The notes: generated by a model not told the origin, from the sequence alone. A DNA stretch of 15,445 nucleotides from JANNSX01 sp031403155 (GCA_031403155.1 JANNSX010000275.1:1-15445), one strand, 5' to 3'. Numbered from the stretch's first letter, positions 6,953-13,760 are shown. Numbers and translations are program-made.

Positions 6953-8284
6953 ATGCCCAAACCCATCAACTTCATCGAGCTCGAGAAGCTTTCCGTCGAG
7001 GCGCGGCAACGGTTGCTCACGCGGACCGAGGCTGATCTGGGCCCCTACGAGGCCAAGGTGCGGCCGATCATCGAGGCGGTTCGCACGGGGGGCGATGCGG
7101 CACTCGCGCGCTTTGCGCGCCAGTTCGACAAGGCCCCGGTCGAGGCCGATGCGATCGCCGCGACTGAAGCCGATTTCGAGGCCGCCGAGCGCGCGCTCGA
7201 TCCGAAGGTGCGCGAAGCGATGGCCTACGCGGCGGACTCGATCCGCAAATTTCACGCGGACCAGAAGCCCGAGGAGATGTGGCTGCACGAGATCCGCCCA
7301 GGCGCATTCGCCGGCGACCGGACGACCCCCATCCCTTCCGTTGCCTGCTACGTACCGCGCGGCAAGGGCTCGTTCCCCAGCGTTGCGTTGATGACGGCGA
7401 TCCCGGCCAAGGTCGCGGGCGTCGAGGACATCTGCATTGTGACGCCACCGGGACCGGATGGGACGATCGATGCCGCAACGCTCGTCGCGGCGCGCATGGC
7501 CGGCGTGTCGAAGGTGTTCAAGGCGGGCGGCGCGCAGGGCGTGGCGGCGGTGACCTATGGCACGAAGACCGTCCCCCAATGCAGCAAGCTCGTCGGCCCC
7601 GGCAGTTTGTGGGTCGCGGCCGCAAAGCGGCTCGTCTCGCACCTGATCGATACCGGCACGCCGGCCGGTCCCAGCGAGGTCATCGTGCTCGCCGATGACA
7701 CGACGGACGGCAGCCTCGCCGGGCTCGATCTTCTCGTTGAAGCCGAGCACGGCCCCGACAGCTCGGCCTTCCTCGTCACCTGGAGCCGTAAAGTCGCCGA
7801 GGATGCGCTGGCCGCCATCCCTGAATACTGGCGGACCATGGGCGCCCAGCGCGTCGACTTCTCCTCGACCGTCCTCTCGGGGCCCATCGGGGGCATCGTG
7901 CTCGCGCCCGACGAGGACGCGGCAATCGCTTTCGTCAACGATTACGCGCCGGAGCATCTTGAAGTCTTGTCGAAGGAGCCGTTCCGCTATCTGGGTCGCC
8001 TCAAGCATGCGGGCGAGATCCTTTTGGGAGAGCATTCCCCGAGCACGCTCGGCAATTTCGTCATCGGCCCCAATCATGTGCTGCCAACCGGCGGCTGGGC
8101 CAAGACCGGCTCCGCCCTCTCGGTCTTCGATTTCATGAAGCGCACGTCCATCGCCTATGTGACGAGCGCGGGCTACCCCGAGCTGGCCCGCCACGCGAAG
8201 GCGCTCGCCACCTACGAGGGCTTCGAGGCGCATGCCAATGCGGTCGGCGAGATGCGGGAGCGGATCCTCAAATCGCGGACCTGA
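6953..8284 (+). CDS. Histidinol-dehydrogenase family protein with altered zinc ligands (HisD paralogue)
   Basis: A 443-aa protein with the HisD fold, an NAD-dependent four-electron oxidase of an alcohol to a carboxylate. Conserved: AGGAQGVAAVTYGT (191-204), VGPGSLWVAAAKR (214-226; usually VGPGN), AGPSEV, AEHGPDS (264-270), catalytic pair YAPEHLE (E334, H335), GPNHVLPTGG (H375), and EGFEAHANAV (E422, H427). Relative to E. coli HisD, zinc ligand Gln259 is Glu263 here and Asp360 is Asn368 (LGNFVIGPNH for AGDYASGxNH); the two histidine ligands remain (H266, H427). No other his gene is nearby. Both facts suggest a non-histidine substrate. Sulfopropanediol dehydrogenase HpsN is a known HisD relative with a catabolic role, but I cannot assign that activity. 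It lies 23 bp after the monooxygenase and 40 bp before the peptidase-like gene, so co-transcription is likely. Confidence 0.9.
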   Translation: MPKPINFIELEKLSVEARQRLLTRTEADLGPYEAKVRPIIEAVRTGGDAALARFARQFDKAPVEADAIAATEADFEAAERALDPKVREAMAYAADSIRKFHADQKPEEMWLHEIRPGAFAGDRTTPIPSVACYVPRGKGSFPSVALMTAIPAKVAGVEDICIVTPPGPDGTIDAATLVAARMAGVSKVFKAGGAQGVAAVTYGTKTVPQCSKLVGPGSLWVAAAKRLVSHLIDTGTPAGPSEVIVLADDTTDGSLAGLDLLVEAEHGPDSSAFLVTWSRKVAEDALAAIPEYWRTMGAQRVDFSSTVLSGPIGGIVLAPDEDAAIAFVNDYAPEHLEVLSKEPFRYLGRLKHAGEILLGEHSPSTLGNFVIGPNHVLPTGGWAKTGSALSVFDFMKRTSIAYVTSAGYPELARHAKALATYEGFEAHANAVGEMRERILKSRT

Positions 8285-8324
8285 TCCCTTGCGCCAGCTC
8301 GCCAACCCAGTGTGAAGCGGACCA

Positions 8325-8990
8325 ATGCAGCGCCTCATCGAACAATCCACCCTTCGCCCCCCCCGCCCCGCGAGCCGGACGGCGACGCTGCTGTTGACGG
8401 GATTCGGCCCTTTTCCGGGCGCACCCGTCAATCAGACGAAGCCGCTGGTCATGCGTCTGGCCGAGCGGGTCCGTCGCCGCTGGCCGCGGCTGCATGTGGT
8501 GACGCTGATCCTGCCGACGGAATGGGTCCGCGCGCCCCTCCTCGTCGATGCGGCGCTCGATCGCTGGCAACCAGATGTGGCGCTGCATTTTGGCGTGTCG
8601 GGCGCGGCGGCCGGCTTCGACGTCGAGTGGGTGGCGGAGAACCGCGTACGGGCCATGAAAGATGCCGCTGGTCATCTCCCCGAGCTGCCGCGTCTGGATA
8701 GGGACGCCGGCCGGCACGTCACCGGCCTCGCGCCGGCCCAGCGCATCCATCGCCATCTCCGGCGGAATGGCCATACCTGCCGGCTCTCGCACGATGCGGG
8801 ACGCTATCTCTGCAATGCCGTCTACTTTCACTCGCTGACCCATGCGGCGCTCAACGCGCCGAACCGTATCGTCGCCTTCGTGCATGTGCCGAAGCGTCTG
8901 CGGGCCGAGTTGCGTCTCCAAGGTGCTATGCAAATCGTCGAGGCAGCACTTGCCGCCCATGGACCCGCGCTGCTACGGCGGGTGCGGTGA
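8325..8990 (+). CDS. Pyroglutamyl-peptidase I (C15) family protein
   Basis: A 221-aa protein of the family that removes N-terminal 5-oxoproline from peptides in the cytoplasm. Seen: LLLTGFGPFPGAPVNQT (22-38; canonical TGFxPFGGxxxNPS). All three catalytic residues are in place: E101 in FDVEWVAEN, C163 in HDAGRYLCNAVYF, and H187 in VAFVHVPK. The usual GxP of the second canonical region is diverged, and an Arg-rich stretch (RRRWPRLH, HRHLRRNGH) raises the charge. The length is normal. ATG 8325 gives the family N-terminus plus about 20 extra residues and has only a poor ribosome site (GAAGCGG), so translation may depend on the HisD-like gene 40 bp upstream. It closes the three-gene plus-strand unit. 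A role in trimming cyclised gamma-glutamyl products is speculative. Confidence 0.85.
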   Translation: MQRLIEQSTLRPPRPASRTATLLLTGFGPFPGAPVNQTKPLVMRLAERVRRRWPRLHVVTLILPTEWVRAPLLVDAALDRWQPDVALHFGVSGAAAGFDVEWVAENRVRAMKDAAGHLPELPRLDRDAGRHVTGLAPAQRIHRHLRRNGHTCRLSHDAGRYLCNAVYFHSLTHAALNAPNRIVAFVHVPKRLRAELRLQGAMQIVEAALAAHGPALLRRVR

Positions 8991-9389
8991 AGCTGTCGCA
9001 GCCGAAGGACGTCAGATGACCGCTCTTGCTGCCGTCGCAATCGTTTCCGACTCTCACCCGCCACCCTGTCCCTCCCCACGTCGTGTCGGAGACACGCCTC
9101 CGGCGCGGTGGGGAGGGGACGCTGGGGCGATGGCGATCGCCAAACTCAGCAAGCTCGTGACGCCACCCTTCGAACAGCGAACCACAGGTCTTGATTGTCA
9201 GGCGGGTACTGAAGTTGTTCCCCCTCCCCCTCGTGGGGAGGGTTGGGGTGGGGGGTCTGATTCTCGAGGAAGCTCGAACTCTGCTGGTCCGCCGCCGGTC
9301 AGGCGCAAAGCCTTCTCCGTCAAGACGGGAAGGCGAAGAGCATCTGCAATTCAAGCCGCACGATTCGCCGCCGACCCAAGAGGTGCACC
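8991..9389. other. ~400-bp gene-free, repeat-bearing region
   Basis: No gene is supported here. It holds a C/G-rich inverted pair at 9061-9251, after which about 130 bases lead to the ribosome site (AGAGG, 9379-9383) of the beta-helix gene. I see no clear promoter. Confidence 0.65.
9061..9251. repeat. Inverted pair of C-rich/G-rich repeats bounding 191 bp (BIME- or MITE-like)
   Basis: The left 20 bases (9061-9080) and the reverse complement of the right 20 bases (9232-9251) agree at 17 of 20 positions: CCACCC-TGT-CCCTCCCCACG against CCACCC-CAA-CCCTCCCCACG. Each end is itself a hairpin: GTCCCTCCCCAC (9068-9079) with GTGGGGAGGGGAC (9108-9120), and CCCTCCCC (9222-9229) with GGGGAGGG (9235-9242). 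Inside the left unit CGTGTC/GACACG (9082-9096) forms a further hairpin. No gene lies inside. Confidence 0.7.
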
Positions 9390-10757
9390 ATGGACAGCAT
9401 GAGACGCCGATTCCTCGGCGCGGGGCTCGCGCTTGGCGCAGGCGCTGCAGCGCTGGCGAGCGGGCCTCGTTCGGCTCAGGCTGCCCCCACTGGACTTGGC
9501 GTCAGCATCGCCACCTTTGGCGTCGAGCCGGACAGCAAGGTGGATCAGTCGCTGGCCTTCCAGGAGGCCATCGACAAGACGGCGGAAGCCGGGACAGCGC
9601 TGCTCATTCCGCCCGGCCGCTACCAGGTCCGCGATCTCATGCTGCGTGCTGGCACGGCGCTGATCGGTGTCGAGGGTCGAAGCCGGCTCATCTACGGAGG
9701 CGGCAACACTTTCCTTGCGGGGGATGGCGCCAACGGCCTCCTCCTCGACGGCCTGGTGCTCGACGGCAACGCGCAGCCGCTCGATCCGGCGCGCGCTGAT
9801 GGACTGCTCTCGCTCTCGGCGTGCGAGCGCATCGCCTTGAGGCGCTTGACGATCGAGAACGGCCTCATCAACGGCGTCTCGCTCCGGGGATGCTCGGGGC
9901 AAGTGACCGACTGCGCCATCGAAAGCTGCGGCAACACCGCCCTCTTCGCCATCGATAGTACCGGCCTCGAGATCGCCCACAACCGCATCGAACGGATCGG
10001 CAACAACGGCGTTCAGGTTTGGCGGTCGGAACCGGGCGAGGACGGCACCACTGTCATCGGCAACCGCATCCGCCTCATCGAGGCGCGCGGCGGCGGCACG
10101 GGGGAGAACGGCAACGGCGTCAACCTGTATCGCGCGGCTTCCGCGCTCGTCTCCGGCAACCGCATCGCCGATTGCGCCTTCTCGGCCGTGCGCGCGAATG
10201 CGAGCGCCAATGCGCAGATGATTGGGAACTCCTGCGAGCGGTTGGGCGAGGTCGCGCTCTATGCCGAGTTCGCCTTCGAGGGCGTGGTCATCTCATCCAA
10301 TCTCGTCGACAACGCGGCCCAAGGCATCTCGGTGACGAATTTCAACGAGGGCGGGCGGCTCGCGGTCGTCTCCGCCAATCTCGTGCGCAACCTCTTCCGC
10401 CGCGAGGACAGCGAGGACAAGCGCGGCGTCGGCATCTCCGTGGAAGCCGATGCGAGCGTCACCGGCAATGTGGTGGAGGGCGCGCCAACGGCCGGCATCC
10501 TCGTGGGCTGGGGGAGCTTCAAGCGCGATGTCGCCGTGATCGGCAATCTCGTGCGCAAGGCTAAGGTCGGCATCGGCATCTCGTCCGACCCGGAGGGCGG
10601 CGTCGTGTTCGTCTCGCAGAACATGATCGCAGCCGCCGCCGATGGCGCCATCCGCGCGCTCGACGGATTGAAGCCCATCGGCCCGGACCTCACCCAGGCA
10701 AGCGCCGAGGCCTATCCGAATTTCGCCATCCTCGCCAATGTGGCGACGCGGGGGTGA
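9390..10757 (+). CDS. Tat-exported right-handed beta-helix repeat protein (TIGR03808-like)
   Basis: A 455-aa protein exported folded by the twin-arginine route. The leader is SMRRRFLGAGLALGAGAAALA with RR at 5-7, and a likely cleavage after AQA (29-31). The mature N-terminus FGVEPDSKVDQSLAFQEAIDKTAEAGTALLIPPGRYQV resembles the opening of pectate-lyase-3-like beta helices. The rest is a ladder of short beta-helix turns with recurring GN-R-I and GN-V motifs (AHNRIERIGNNGVQV, VIGNRIRLI, VSGNRIADC, VTGNVVEGA, VIGNLVRKA) from about residue 130 to 420. The arrangement matches the uncharacterised twin-arginine repeat family known from Rhizobiales; no catalytic residues can be named and the function is unknown. 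Start 9390 follows AGAGG at 9379-9383; an internal ATG at 9399 would also keep the Tat motif. It ends 37 bp from the convergent hydrolase gene. Confidence 0.87.
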   Translation: MDSMRRRFLGAGLALGAGAAALASGPRSAQAAPTGLGVSIATFGVEPDSKVDQSLAFQEAIDKTAEAGTALLIPPGRYQVRDLMLRAGTALIGVEGRSRLIYGGGNTFLAGDGANGLLLDGLVLDGNAQPLDPARADGLLSLSACERIALRRLTIENGLINGVSLRGCSGQVTDCAIESCGNTALFAIDSTGLEIAHNRIERIGNNGVQVWRSEPGEDGTTVIGNRIRLIEARGGGTGENGNGVNLYRAASALVSGNRIADCAFSAVRANASANAQMIGNSCERLGEVALYAEFAFEGVVISSNLVDNAAQGISVTNFNEGGRLAVVSANLVRNLFRREDSEDKRGVGISVEADASVTGNVVEGAPTAGILVGWGSFKRDVAVIGNLVRKAKVGIGISSDPEGGVVFVSQNMIAAAADGAIRALDGLKPIGPDLTQASAEAYPNFAILANVATRG

Positions 10758-10794
10758 GCTGCGCACGTTTTCCTTCGCCATTCCCGCAAGGAAC

Positions 10795-11691
10795 TTATCC
10801 CCGCATGTTGCGAACGACCGCCAAATTCCGCCGATGCACCGCTTCATAGGGCGCGTAGTCGCTGATCCAGCCGGCTTCGATCTCGGGCGCGACGAACTGG
10901 CGAACCGGCACGTCGGTTGCCGGGTCGGCGGCGGCCTGCTTCAGGAGCCGCTCCATGTAGCGCTCGGTTGCCGTGATGAGTGTCGGCGCGTAGCCGCCCC
11001 TGGCGATCCAGTCGGCATCGCCGTGATTGGGGAGGAGCCGCGTGGCGCCGAGCTTGGCCAGCCGATCGAGATCCTTGAAGTGGATTTCCAACCGCTCGGG
11101 CTCGGCCACATAGGTGATCATGTCCTCGAGCGTGTCGCCCGCGAGCAGTACGCGCTCGTCCTCGAGCATGAGGCCGACGCCATCGAGGCTGTGGATGTCG
11201 AGGTGGAGCAGCGTCAGCCGGCGCTTGCCGCAGTCGAGCCCCATCGTGCCCTCGAAGATCGTCGTCGGCATGACGATGGGCTTGATGGCCGGCGGGCCGT
11301 CATAGGTACCCGCCTCCAAGGCCGGCCGGTCGCGGTGCATCGCCGCTTCGGTCAGCTTGTGGGCGATGATCTCGCAGTCGGCGAAGGCTGCGTTACCTGA
11401 GACGTGGTCGATGTGATGGTGACTGAGCACGAGGCGGAAATCGCGGACACCAAGACCTTCGAGGTGTTTGCGGATGACCTCGCCATGCGCGACGGACAAA
11501 TGCGCATCGTAGACGACCGCCTCACGGCCCGAGACGATCGCGAAACTCGCGATGCCCAGCGCATAGGCCCCGTCATCGACCCAGTTGGGCTCGGGTGAGA
11601 ATATGCGCGCACCGTTCAGGCGGCCGTCGAAGTAGGAGAACAGGCCCGGATAGGGTTCGCTGATGCGCAGCGTGCCGGTCGGCAGTCTCAT
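10795..11691 (-). CDS. Metallo-beta-lactamase-fold hydrolase
   Basis: A 298-aa protein of the MBL superfamily with a complete dinuclear metal site: HHHIDH (91-96, HxHxDH), H167 in HLDIHSLDG, D186 in LLAGDTLED and H223 in LPNHGDAD. Such enzymes hydrolyse thioesters, lactones or similar bonds; the substrate here is unknown. There is no signal peptide, so it is probably cytoplasmic. The ATG at 11691 shares the sequence ATGA with the stop of the GntR gene (11688-11691), the classic overlap of translationally coupled genes. This fixes the start, although the frame stays open far upstream within the regulator. The C-terminal tail of about 60 residues after the metal site (ATERYMERLLKQ...) is helical in character. 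The regulator-hydrolase pair suggests that the hydrolase acts on the effector or its pathway, which is inference. Confidence 0.9.
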   Translation of the reverse strand: MRLPTGTLRISEPYPGLFSYFDGRLNGARIFSPEPNWVDDGAYALGIASFAIVSGREAVVYDAHLSVAHGEVIRKHLEGLGVRDFRLVLSHHHIDHVSGNAAFADCEIIAHKLTEAAMHRDRPALEAGTYDGPPAIKPIVMPTTIFEGTMGLDCGKRRLTLLHLDIHSLDGVGLMLEDERVLLAGDTLEDMITYVAEPERLEIHFKDLDRLAKLGATRLLPNHGDADWIARGGYAPTLITATERYMERLLKQAAADPATDVPVRQFVAPEIEAGWISDYAPYEAVHRRNLAVVRNMRG

Positions 11692-12401
11692 CCCGAATGT
11701 GCTCCCACCAGATCGCTCCGCGCTTTTTCCAGATGCTGGACGAGTAGATCGGCAACGCGCTGAGCGTCGCGCACCGTCATCGCCTCGTAGATGGCGCGGT
11801 GCTGGGTGTTGTAGGCCGCGATCTGTTTCGGCGACAGCACCTTTTCCTTCACCGTGTTCCATTGCGCGCGCGTGCGGACGGAATTGATGGTTTCGTAGAC
11901 GTGTAGCAGCAGCGGATTGCGTGCACCGCGCGCGATGCCCAAATGGAACTCCGAATCCAATTCCGTGAAGAGGTCGTTGTCGGCCGCCGCCACTTCGAGC
12001 TTGGCGAGCACGTTTCGCATGCCGTCGAGTTCGCGCTGGGTGGCGTGCAGCGCGGCGAGGCGGGCCATGTAGGGCTCGACCGCCATGCGGGCATCGATCA
12101 GTTGCAGAGGCGAGATGAGGTCCGAGATCTCGCCGGTGTGGCTCGCCAGCGGTCCCGAGTAGACGACGAAAGTGCCCGCGCCGACCCGGCGGACCACGAG
12201 CCCCTCTTCTTCCAACTGGTCGAGCGCCCGGCGGATGGTCGATCGGGCGGCGCCGAAGGCGGTGGCGAGCTGGCGCTCGGGCGGGATGCGGTCGCCGTCG
12301 GCATAGACGCCTCCGGTGATGGCGCGCCGGAGGCGGGCGATAATGGCCCCTGCACCGGGCGTCGTCTGGAGGGCGGCCTCCGTCTCGTCGAGCTCCTGCA
12401 T
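11688..12401 (-). CDS. GntR-family transcriptional regulator, FadR/FCD subfamily
   Basis: A 237-aa regulator. Residues about 15-80 form the winged helix-turn-helix (DRIPPERQLATAFGAARSTIRRALDQLEEEGLVVRRVGAGTFV). Residues about 98-230 form an all-helical FCD ligand domain with the expected metal-binding set D149 and H153 (DSEFH), H201 (HRAIYEAM) and H223 (LLVQHL), so it probably binds a carboxylate-containing effector through a metal. The ATG at 12401 gives a normal family length; the ribosome site is poor. It is coupled to the MBL gene by an ATGA overlap and is divergent from the RTX gene across 200 bp that contain ATTGG/CCAAT repeats. FCD regulators such as PdhR and LldR use ATTGGT-type half-sites, so autoregulation from those repeats is plausible. 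Confidence 0.92.
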   Translation of the reverse strand: MQELDETEAALQTTPGAGAIIARLRRAITGGVYADGDRIPPERQLATAFGAARSTIRRALDQLEEEGLVVRRVGAGTFVVYSGPLASHTGEISDLISPLQLIDARMAVEPYMARLAALHATQRELDGMRNVLAKLEVAAADNDLFTELDSEFHLGIARGARNPLLLHVYETINSVRTRAQWNTVKEKVLSPKQIAAYNTQHRAIYEAMTVRDAQRVADLLVQHLEKARSDLVGAHSG

Positions 12402-12435
12402 GGCGAAAGCCTACACCAATCGAGGCCGCTGACAA

Positions 12436-12467
12436 CCAAATTGGCGCCCGATTGGTTCGAATTGGTT
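12436..12467. promoter_or_regulatory. ATTGG repeat box A (candidate GntR operator)
   Basis: The palindrome CCAA-A-TTGG (12436-12444) runs into direct repeats of ATTGG starting at 12440, 12451 and 12461, steps of 11 and 10 bp. A further inverted half-site, ACCAAT, lies at 12415-12420 beside the GntR start. The box is 38 bp from the GntR start and about 135 bp from the RTX start. The composite AATTGG-N2-CCCGATTGG-N5-ATTGGTT (12439-12467) recurs at 13489-13516. Confidence 0.6.
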
Positions 12468-12510
12468 GCGGCCGCCGGGCCGATGCGATCCTGAACGAAA
12501 ATTCATCGGC

Positions 12511-12528
12511 CTGTTCCGCCGGGAACAG
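12511..12528. promoter_or_regulatory. Short perfect hairpin upstream of the RTX gene
   Basis: CTGTTCC (12511-12517) pairs with GGAACAG (12522-12528) around GCCG, 73 bp before the RTX start. It could be an operator or a leader hairpin; nothing further supports either. Confidence 0.3.
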
Positions 12529-12601
12529 CGGAAGGAGCCCGGCCAAGCCTAAATGTGCACATGCGGCCCACGGTGGAGGGCCCAAGCATCGGGAGCATCA
12601 C

Positions 12602-13393
12602 ATGGCCAGGATTTTCGGGAACGACGCACGCAACCGCCTCAACGGCACCAATGCCAACGACCAGATCGATGCCTTCGGCGGCAACGATGTCGCCTTCGGC
12701 AACGGCGGCAACGACCATATCGACATGTTCGAGGGCAACGACGAGGCCCATGGCGGCGCCGGCAACGACACCCTCCTCGGCGGCAATGGCAACGACCGCC
12801 TGTTCGGTGACGCGGGCAACGATCGCATTCTCGGCGAAGACGGCAGCGATGTGATCCGGGGCGGCCTCGGCAACGACCGCATCTTCGGCTCCGATACGCT
12901 CGATTTCGCGCCCGACCGGCTGTTCGGCGATGCCGGCAATGACCTGATTTTCGGCGGTCGCGGCAATGATCGGATCGAAGGCGGCGCCAACGCCGATACG
13001 TTGCGCGGCGACAGCGGCAGCGATGGGCTGCTCGGCGGCACCGGCAATGACTTCCTCTTCGGCGACGCGGGTGCCGATCTGCTCGACGGCGGCGCCGGCA
13101 TCGACGTCATGCGCGGCGGCGCCGAAAGTGACATCTTCCGCTTCAGGGCCGATGCCGGTTTCGTCAACGCCATCGCCGACTGGGATGCCTTCTCGAGCTT
13201 TGGCGAGGAAGAGGACGTGATCCTGTTGCAGGGCATCGCCGGCGTCACGAGCCTCGACGACGTCTTCTTCGAGGAAACCAACGCCGGCCTCGAACTCAGC
13301 TGGGGACCAAACGTCAACACGCTCAAAGGCGGCGTGCTGCTGGTCGGTCAGTCCCTGGCGGACGTCGACGCAGCCGACTTCGTGTTCGCCTGA
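12602..13393 (+). CDS. Small RTX (hemolysin-type) calcium-binding repeat protein
   Basis: A 263-aa acidic protein composed almost entirely of RTX nonapeptides, which fold into a calcium-bound beta roll after type I secretion. Repeats run from about residue 18 to 176 (GGAGNDTLLGG, NGNDRLFGD, AGNDRILGE, LGNDRIFG, AGNDLIFGG, RGNDRIEGG, TGNDFLFGD, AGADLLDGG), interrupted once by a five-to-ten-residue insertion (SDTLDFAP, 97-104). The last 85 residues (SDIFRFRADAGF ... DAADFVFA) lack repeats and end in a hydrophobic DFVFA, as expected for a C-terminal type I secretion signal. There is no catalytic domain and no N-terminal signal peptide. ATG 12602 is chosen for GGGAG at 12591-12595; the frame is open upstream to 12452 but that part looks non-coding. 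No type I exporter gene lies in the window. Its role is unknown. Confidence 0.92.
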   Translation: MARIFGNDARNRLNGTNANDQIDAFGGNDVAFGNGGNDHIDMFEGNDEAHGGAGNDTLLGGNGNDRLFGDAGNDRILGEDGSDVIRGGLGNDRIFGSDTLDFAPDRLFGDAGNDLIFGGRGNDRIEGGANADTLRGDSGSDGLLGGTGNDFLFGDAGADLLDGGAGIDVMRGGAESDIFRFRADAGFVNAIADWDAFSSFGEEEDVILLQGIAGVTSLDDVFFEETNAGLELSWGPNVNTLKGGVLLVGQSLADVDAADFVFA

Positions 13394-13418
13394 AGCCCTC
13401 TCCGACACGGCCCATGAC

Positions 13419-13464
13419 GACGGCGGCCGCCACCTCCCCGGGGCTGCCGTCTGCGTTTGCGCAG
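13419..13464 (+). terminator. Possible hairpin terminator region after the RTX gene
   Basis: GACGGC (13419-13424) can pair with GCCGTC (13446-13451), with partial extension. Alternatively CTGCG/CGCAG (13451-13464) forms a small hairpin. No T-run follows, so factor-independent termination is doubtful. Confidence 0.2.
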
Positions 13465-13488
13465 GGTGCATAGCAGACCCTGTGGGCG

Positions 13489-13524
13489 AATTGGTCCCGA
13501 TTGGCGAAAATTGGTTTGCAATGG
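13489..13524. promoter_or_regulatory. ATTGG repeat box B, exact 10-bp phasing, upstream of the 491-aa GS gene
   Basis: ATTGG starts at 13490, 13500 and 13510, and a one-mismatch unit AATGG at 13520, so four units repeat exactly every 10 bp on the same DNA face. The first three units form AATTGG-N1-CCCGATTGG-N5-ATTGGTT, the composite also seen in box A. It lies about 250-280 bp before the GS start, in a 378-bp gap that holds no other gene. Confidence 0.6.
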
Positions 13525-13698
13525 ACAAAAGTTTGTGCAGTGATGCCCGCGCTCGGCCCTCGATGGCTGGCGCCGGTTGCGCAAAGGCCTCGATGCGGCC
13601 GCTCCCGGTCGACAACAAGCAAGCAGGCCGCTCTGCAATGGAGCGCGCGCCCTGAGGGAGGACGGCGGGCGGATTTCAAAGCCCCAGGACTTGTATAG

Positions 13699-13731
13699 AT
13701 TGGCCAGCCGATTGGACCCGATCGCGCCAAT
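13699..13731. promoter_or_regulatory. ATTGG/CCAAT inverted site near the 491-aa GS start
   Basis: ATTGG at 13699 and 13711, with GATTGG (13710-13715) opposed by CCAATC (13727-13732) across 11 bases. One more ATTGG at 13757 runs into the ribosome site. It could be a start-proximal operator for the same regulator that reads boxes A and B. TATAGA at 13694-13699 is a possible -10 element without a clear -35. Confidence 0.4.
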
Positions 13732-13760
13732 CTCGTTTCACCAGCAAACAATCGAAATTG

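Noticed and set aside
6953..8284. Housekeeping histidinol dehydrogenase (hisD) of histidine biosynthesis
   Set aside because: There are no neighbouring his genes, and two zinc-ligand positions are substituted (Glu263, Asn368).
10795..12585. A 596-aa minus-strand frame as a fused regulator-hydrolase
   Set aside because: The upstream half is an Arg/Pro/Ala-rich out-of-frame reading of the GntR gene; the MBL homology begins at the ATG at 11691, which overlaps the GntR stop.
12650..13140. CRISPR-like array of short repeats
   Set aside because: The periodicity of about 27 bp is that of RTX nonapeptide codons (GGxGNDxUx); the repeats are degenerate at DNA level and there are no unique spacers.
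13565..13590. Sigma-54 promoter (TGGC...TTGC) upstream of the third GS gene
   Set aside because: The GG and GC elements are 10 bp apart instead of the required 12, and no other match is near.
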